A DNA stretch of 11,742 bases from Gamarada debralockiae (Eukaryota > Ascomycota > Leotiomycetes > Helotiales > Hyphodiscaceae), in the NCBI GenBank assembly GCA_002803225.1, contig NXFV01001023.1:1-11742 (forward strand), given 5' to 3'. Below, one piece after another: positions 7,207-11,742 of the stretch. Under the pieces are notes generated by a model. The model ran no database searches, was not told where the DNA came from, and was given only the letters and a program-made list of their open reading frames with translations. The position numbers and the translations under genes are program-made. Numbering within the stretch: the stretch's first letter is position 1; every line of letters begins with the position of its first letter.

Positions 7207-8002
7207 TGCCTGATTACTCTTGTAATTCCAGCGAAATGGTGCTGCCTCATAATGGCGTCGATAGAGCAGGAGCCAATTGGGACAACCCATAATCCTTTTA
7301 ACAAGGATATCCTAGACAGCATTATTTCACGGGGGCGCCGCTGCCGTGCCTCGAGCAGCATTACCATCGTAGTTGGTGACACTTGCAATAACCGGATACT
7401 AGTTTTCCAGGCTCGGATTCAGCCGCAACTCGCTCCGTTCTCGTATCCGTACCGGTAAGGCTTGCGCTAAAATAATTGGGTAAACCTGAGCCCTACCAAA
7501 CCTTATTTCCACAGACCAGTGACGTCAGAGGCATGGTTTTCATGCTGTTGCTTTCGTCTGTGATGACTTCCTACTAACCACTTGATCTCTGTAACCTAGT
7601 GATTGCAAAGTATTAAATTGATTGTTAAAATTGATAGTGAATAAAGGAGCAGCATTCCATGCATACAATAGTTCAGTTTGATCGAGAATCTGGAACAGCT
7701 ACGTAATTCAAGTGATAACGGGAAAACCTGAGACTGAGAACGCCATAGTCAGTTGAATCGAGGGCAGGGCTGTGCTTACAGCTATTCGGTATCTCCGAAG
7801 GCGAACGAATATGGATGCAGAAGCCAAGTTGGCGTATTATTACTTCTACCTTCAGCCAGCACTTGACGTGGCTAACTGACGCGGCGAGTATCTCTGTACA
7901 TGATCTGCTCACATTAAAGAGCAGCCCATTTCTACCAAGACATTTAATTGAGCTTAAACTTAGCAACGGACGAATCAATAAGGTTGCATATCTTTCGATA
8001 TC
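7207..8002. other. Spacer upstream of the transcription factor gene
   Basis: The only plus-strand frame of note is 7252-7458 (68 codons, starting MASIEQEPIG). It matches no family I know and has no clear continuation by splicing, so I do not call it a gene. The region should contain the promoter of the transcription factor. A perfect TGACGTCA palindrome lies at 7520-7527. Confidence 0.5.
7520..7527. promoter_or_regulatory. CRE-like palindrome TGACGTCA
   Basis: This is the full consensus for ATF/CREB-type bZIP factors, about 480 bp upstream of the first start codon of the transcription factor gene. An 8-bp word like this is expected by chance about once in five windows of this size, so a function is only possible. 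Confidence 0.3.
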
Positions 8003-9386
8003 ATGGAGTCAGCTACAAGACGATCACATAGCAAAACGAGAACAGGATGCGGAGACTGCAGGAGAAGGAAGGTGAAAGTGAGTATAGCCTATTGAAAGTC
8101 TGCCTTTTCACATAATTGCGATGTGAAGCAGGCCAGAAGCCACAAGGCAAGTAACGTGGCGTAGAGTACTACGCCACACCCTCTTCCCCCTTTTCATATC
8201 CAAATGAGGCACGGCGTAGTTTGGTGGCCATCTGCTTAAAACATTTCTTGACCTTATTTTTCTGCCCGAAGTTTTGTTCGCCCGATAAATAACAGCTGTG
8301 GTCCTGTAGTGCGACGAGACAAAGCCAGCATGTAACAACTGCCTAAGGCGTTCTATGCAGTGCGAATATCCAAGTCCGGCGACACTCTTTGCTCGTAACG
8401 ACTCTTCCATCAATAGCCTCGATAGCCAAGGCGATGAAATTGCGAACTATAAACAACTGCCAACTTTAAACCTGCTGGATCTGCAGCTTCTTCATAACTT
8501 TTCTACTGCGACGTGTTCTACTCTACACCGCCATCCTTTCCAACAGACGCTATGGCGAATCAATGTCCCTCAGATCGGATTCTCTCACGATTTTGTAATG
8601 CGGAGCATACTCGCTATATCAGCACTTCATTTGGCATACCTCTATCCGGAAAAGAAGGGCTTCTATACATCACAAGCCCTACTACACCACCAAATCAGTC
8701 TCAGTATAGCAATACCTCTCTTGTCACATGTAACACCGGAGAACTGTTCTGCCCTCTATACCTTCTCTATCCTCGCTGGTTTTTTCAGCCTCGCTAGACC
8801 TCGAAAGCCAGAAGACTCCATTCTCGTCGAAGAAGCCGGGGTAGCAAGTTGGTTGATTTTATTACGAGGAACGCGCTCTATTATTGAATACTCACATACG
8901 GCGGTACTTTCAGGACCTCTAGGACCGATGTTTCAGAATGAGTCGCGCAGGGTTCAGCTACGAGAAGCACCCTCATACAACCACTCGATTGGAGAAGAGC
9001 AACTTCAAGAACTTCAGTACACTATTGCGAAGGCAATAGCAGACCAGGGGACATTAAAAACATACACTGAAGCCATCGAGGAGCTGCGAAAATCGTACAT
9101 AGTCCTTTACAACAATCTTCATACCTACGAATCTACAGACGTCTTTATCTGGGTCCTTCGTGTCTCGGATGAGTATCTGCAATTGCTAAAGGAGCAAACA
9201 CAAGAATCACTCTGTATATTTGCTTTCTTTTCTGTCCTGCTTTACCAGTTGAACTCGCATTGGTGGATTGAAGGCTGGGGTAGCAATTTGATAGCTCAGA
9301 TCTATCTTCTATTAGACGAGGAACACCGATGGTGGATACAATGGCCGGTCGAGCAAGTAGGTTGGATCCCAAATCCGGAAGGTTAG
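8003..9386 (+). CDS. Zn2Cys6 transcription factor, Upc2-like (sterol uptake control type)
   Basis: The best model has three exons (8003-8077, 8117-8150, 8329-9386) and encodes 388 residues. Exon 1 gives RTGCGDCRRRKVK, exon 2 starts CDVKQ, and exon 3 starts CNNCLRRSMQCEYPSP. Together they form C16-x2-C19-x6-C26-x11-C38-x2-C41-x6-C48, inside the Zn2Cys6 consensus. The third exon then reads without a stop through the fungal-specific regulatory domain, with LNLLDLQLLHNF, LWRINVPQIGFSHDFVMRSI and ISALHLAYLYP, and closes near QWPVEQVGWIP, like Upc2-type regulators of about 400 residues. These act in the nucleus, and the yeast prototypes control sterol genes. The target here is unknown. The first intron lacks AG at the point this model needs (see the separate entry). 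The longest uninterrupted frame starts at an ATG at 8355, inside the zinc cluster, and would lack most of the DNA-binding domain. The gene is either intact with atypical splicing or recently damaged in its DNA-binding part. Confidence 0.85.
8078..8116 (+). other. Intron 1 of the transcription factor gene, acceptor anomalous
   Basis: A good donor (GTGAGT) follows codon AAA of RRRKVK. Unspliced reading hits TGA within a few codons. The sequence that would supply the third cysteine (TGC GAT) starts at 8117 but is preceded by AT, not AG, and the implied intron would be only 39 nt. AG acceptors exist at 8128 and 8131. They are in the same frame and give introns of 51 or 54 nt, but they skip the third cysteine. 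Confidence 0.55.
8151..8328 (+). other. Intron 2 of the transcription factor gene
   Basis: GTAACG at 8151 and CCAG ending at 8328 give a 178-nt intron in phase 1. The join makes an ACA codon followed by TGT AAC AAC TGC, which restores the last three zinc-cluster cysteines in frame with the long exon. The donor is weak. A GC donor of consensus form (AAG then GCAAGT at 8147) lies next to it but gives the wrong phase with this acceptor. Confidence 0.6.
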
Positions 9387-9749
9387 ACTGACTAGAACAC
9401 GAGGTGGAGTCTGTTCTAGAACCGCCTAGTAGTGCTCATTCAGATGAGATGGAGGTCGTAGACGCATATCGTGTTTCCTAGAGTTGGCAATGGGATAAGG
9501 AGGTGCTTACCGCACGAAACTGGAGATAGACGTGTGTAACTATTAAGAGCGAAAACCATTCCACTTCCTCAAACTTTCTCATGATAACAAGAACCCCCGC
9601 ACTTGAATTATGCTGGCTTGTTTCGCCTAAAGTTTATATTTGGAGGTAGAAACTCTCTTATTCTGGATGAAATTGCAGATCCACCTGATGCTGTGGCACC
9701 ATGCTGTGTTATTGGACTCGAATATGGGCCTGACTTGACAGAAGGATAA

Positions 9750-10215
9750 TAATGGAGGCTAGTGCATGAGGGAGTATTGCATATCTCCGCTGGCTTGACT
9801 GATTTGCATGCTTTAGTCCTCTCATTCGTAGACTCTAGGTAGCTAGGCAATGCTACGCACCTCTTGTGAGGATATTCGGGATAAGTCGATATCTTTCCGT
9901 CAGGGCGTCTAAGTCATCCGCCACCTAACAAGCAGAAATAAGATAACGCCACTAAGAAATCTTTACAATCTGTCAGCTTAGTGACCCTACTTCAAAGTGG
10001 TTCACACCGAGCGTCGATGTAGCTGTGCAGGCCATAAAGTAAGAGAGAGGGTATTCAGGACACGCCACCCGGGCCTGCTCAAGAACATCTCAGATAAACA
10101 ATAGGGAAGTCCTCTGCCGCTAGGTCGAGAGGTCATTAGCGTTCTTACAATATGGTCACGTGGTAGACAGAAGTGACAGAATAAAGAAAAACGTGGTTGG
10201 ATCATTAAGGATGCG
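9750..10215. repeat. Diverged direct repeat, right copy
   Basis: The core at 9990-10011 matches 812-832 with one inserted base, and 9750-9767 matches about 574-593. Spacing between these anchors is 221 bp on the left and about 226 bp on the right. The rest aligns only loosely by eye, so the borders are uncertain. Confidence 0.35.
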
Positions 10216-11212
10216 AAGATACTAACGAACAAACCGAGTACAGTAGTCTGTATTTACAGACAGAAATCTCCCTATTACTCATAGAACATGTCACACTGAT
10301 CAAGTGATCTCTGTGTCTTGTGCTGCGTCACATGTCTCATGGTGCCTAGAGCTGATTACTCATTCCAACACTGTTGCTGCTGATACTATTATAACTTTTG
10401 GCATATTACTTTTTTTAATCAATTAATTTTCTAGATCTTTACTAATAAAATTGATCAGTCAGTGTAGGGTCTCGGTCAGCGATTTAGTATCATAATTCAG
10501 TATTATGCTCAGTGAGTGACTAGAGTATTAGCTGGCGATGCTCTTTATAACGCTCTTTCTATTATCTTTTACTTCTACATAAGGAGGGAGCTCTCTTCAA
10601 ATAATCTGCTCTTCACATACTCAATTATCTCTTCATTATAGCTTCCTTTACATTGTACACAATGCCCTTGGGTGGCAGAACGTTCGACACTAGAGACCTA
10701 ATACAGTCACCCATCAAAGCATTTTATCTCCTCAATTTACCCCCTTGACATTGTCAAACCCTATAGTGTTGGTCCCTTTCCTGAGAAGACCGTGACGGAC
10801 TGGAATGTGTATCAAAATAAACACGAATCGCTCCGCTTTGATATAAAGAGAGCTGAGACAAGAGAGATCTTTAAGGTACTCTAGTACCTGACTTCAAGAC
10901 CTTTTAACTTAGACCATATAAAATCTTAAGAGAGGGATGAACTTGTAAGATTAAACAACCTTCAGAATTAGACTACAGTAAAGTTTTACCTATCTAATAA
11001 TCAGGTTTTTGCTAGGGCTCTATAGGGCAGAATAACTAAGAGTACATGGACCTTATAAGGTAATGCCTTTGTCAGAACGATGTATTCAATATATTATGCT
11101 GACTGTACCTGTCGAATCAGACGATATTGTGTGGTAAATTCATATATTGATAGATATCTAAGGAGGGAAGAAAAGGTAGGGTTGCCAGAACCCGACATAT
11201 GTGTACACAATC

Positions 11213-11226
11213 GTTGCCATAGCAAC
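11213..11226. promoter_or_regulatory. RFX-type X-box GTTGCCATAGCAAC
   Basis: The site fits the RFX-family X-box consensus GTNRCC(N0-3)RGYAAC on both half-sites with a 2-bp spacer. Fungal RFX proteins such as Crt1 bind such palindromes. No gene is visible next to it within the window, so a role would require a gene beyond the right edge. Confidence 0.3.
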
Positions 11227-11742
11227 CAGCTCATCTGACAGTACCGAAATTTACATTATACAGGCTATGTGACACAATATTTTATTCCTTTCTCTCAAGG
11301 TCGGTTAGTCAGCCTCGCTGCTTCTACTCAGGCGCTAATCACCGTCGGGTTACCCTCTCCTCACCTTGTGTAACAGCTACTGGTAGCTGGAGGGCAGCAG
11401 GAGGGATTACAGTATATCAGAGAAGTAGCAATAGGGGAAGGGAGACAATAGTAATTGTATTGAAAAGAGGTTCCGTAGTACTAGTGCGCTTGTGTGATAT
11501 GAACTTAAGCTTGCCTTCCTCAAGTAGGGTCAATAGGCCTTACTTATCCTTTACTCTAGACTCCTAGCTTTACATGCTAGCTGTACTATTGCTGACTCTG
11601 CAACTAACTGTACACTAACTAACTACTGACTAATCGCTGACTGTTCCTGACTGTGCAGATGTATTGAGCCCTGGCTCAAGTAATCATGATAGTTCCAACG
11701 ATATCACCTGATCTCATATGAAATCGCCCATTTGAAACCGCC

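Larger units (their letters stand above)
9387..11742. other. Stretch without a recognisable gene
   Basis: Only two frames of 76 and 80 codons occur (minus strand, 9608-9850 and 10002-10232), and neither is recognisable. From 10233 to the end there is no frame of 60 codons on either strand, although AT content is only moderately high. Several conceptual frames can be made to look protein-like if stops are ignored, but the number of stops is what random sequence would give. Short words such as ATTCCAACA near 10371 and the CTAACT/CTGACT-rich run near 11600-11660 recall LTR ends, but I found no paired LTR or target duplication. Confidence 0.55.

Noticed and set aside
7252..7458. 68-codon plus-strand frame (MASIEQEPIG...)
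   Set aside because: It has a reasonable start but no known motif and no supporting context. It is kept only as a note in the spacer entry.
7673..7978. 101-codon minus-strand frame upstream of the transcription factor
   Set aside because: It shows no domain and no coding signature I can recognise, and it overlaps another frame of similar length on the plus strand.
8108..8413. 101-codon minus-strand frame opposite the transcription factor
   Set aside because: It lies antisense to the intron and zinc-cluster exons and has no recognisable features.
9392..9419. Inverted repeat CTAGAACA...TGTTCTAG as a terminator
   Set aside because: It is an 8-bp-arm hairpin just after the transcription factor stop. 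Hairpin terminators are not used by fungal polymerase II, and such repeats arise by chance.
10590..11240. A plus-strand pseudogene with Gln codons turned to stops
   Set aside because: One frame looks protein-like if stops are ignored, but it has about eight stops in 200 codons, which is the random expectation. Other frames on both strands can be made to look equally good.
11663..11679. Palindrome TTGAGCC-CT-GGCTCAA as a tRNA arm or primer site
   Set aside because: No cloverleaf or B-box can be drawn around it, and no LTR end is identified next to it.
1..11742. CRISPR arrays, bacterial operons, rRNA and tRNA genes
   Set aside because: No regularly spaced repeats, no A/B-box pairs with cloverleaf potential and no rRNA signatures were seen. 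The gene structure is clearly eukaryotic.

Overview
The window looks like a nuclear segment of a filamentous ascomycete (Pezizomycotina). The evidence is short GT-AG introns of 54 and 62 nt in one gene, two fungus-specific protein families (an RTA1-like seven-helix membrane protein and a Zn2Cys6 transcription factor of the sterol-uptake-control/Upc2-like type), and decayed fungal transposable elements. Some of the decay (Gln codons turned to TAA, a very AT-rich element) resembles repeat-induced point mutation (RIP), but I could not compute RIP indices.

Layout. Positions 1-2037 hold no gene I can recognise, only short unsupported frames. A 265-bp miniature inverted-repeat element with a TA target duplication sits at 2038-2306. 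It ends about 260 bp upstream of the first convincing gene, the three-exon RTA1-like gene at 2565-3568 (+). From about 3970 to 7206 there is a repeat island. It starts with a minus-strand LINE relic (Tad1-like order: ORF1-like remnant, endonuclease, reverse transcriptase, RNase H). Next comes the plus-strand C-terminal tail of a probable pogo/Fot1-type transposase with its right terminal inverted repeat. Last is a 617-bp AT-rich element with 57-bp terminal inverted repeats of the same family. After a spacer, a Zn2Cys6 transcription factor gene runs from 8003 to 9386 (+). Its DNA-binding domain is split by introns, and the first intron has no AG at the place that would keep all six cysteines. 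From 9387 to 11742 I see no gene. One part (about 9750-10215) looks like a very diverged direct copy of about 574-1060.

How the parts relate. The two host genes are co-oriented but separated by about 4.4 kb of mostly transposon debris, so they are not an obvious cluster. A membrane lipid-stress protein beside an Upc2-like regulator is suggestive only. The clearest observations are the transposon family represented by both a truncated coding copy and a non-autonomous copy 20 bp apart, the small element in the RTA1 promoter region, and the splice-site/zinc-cluster anomaly in the regulator. I found no evidence of a wholly new biological system.
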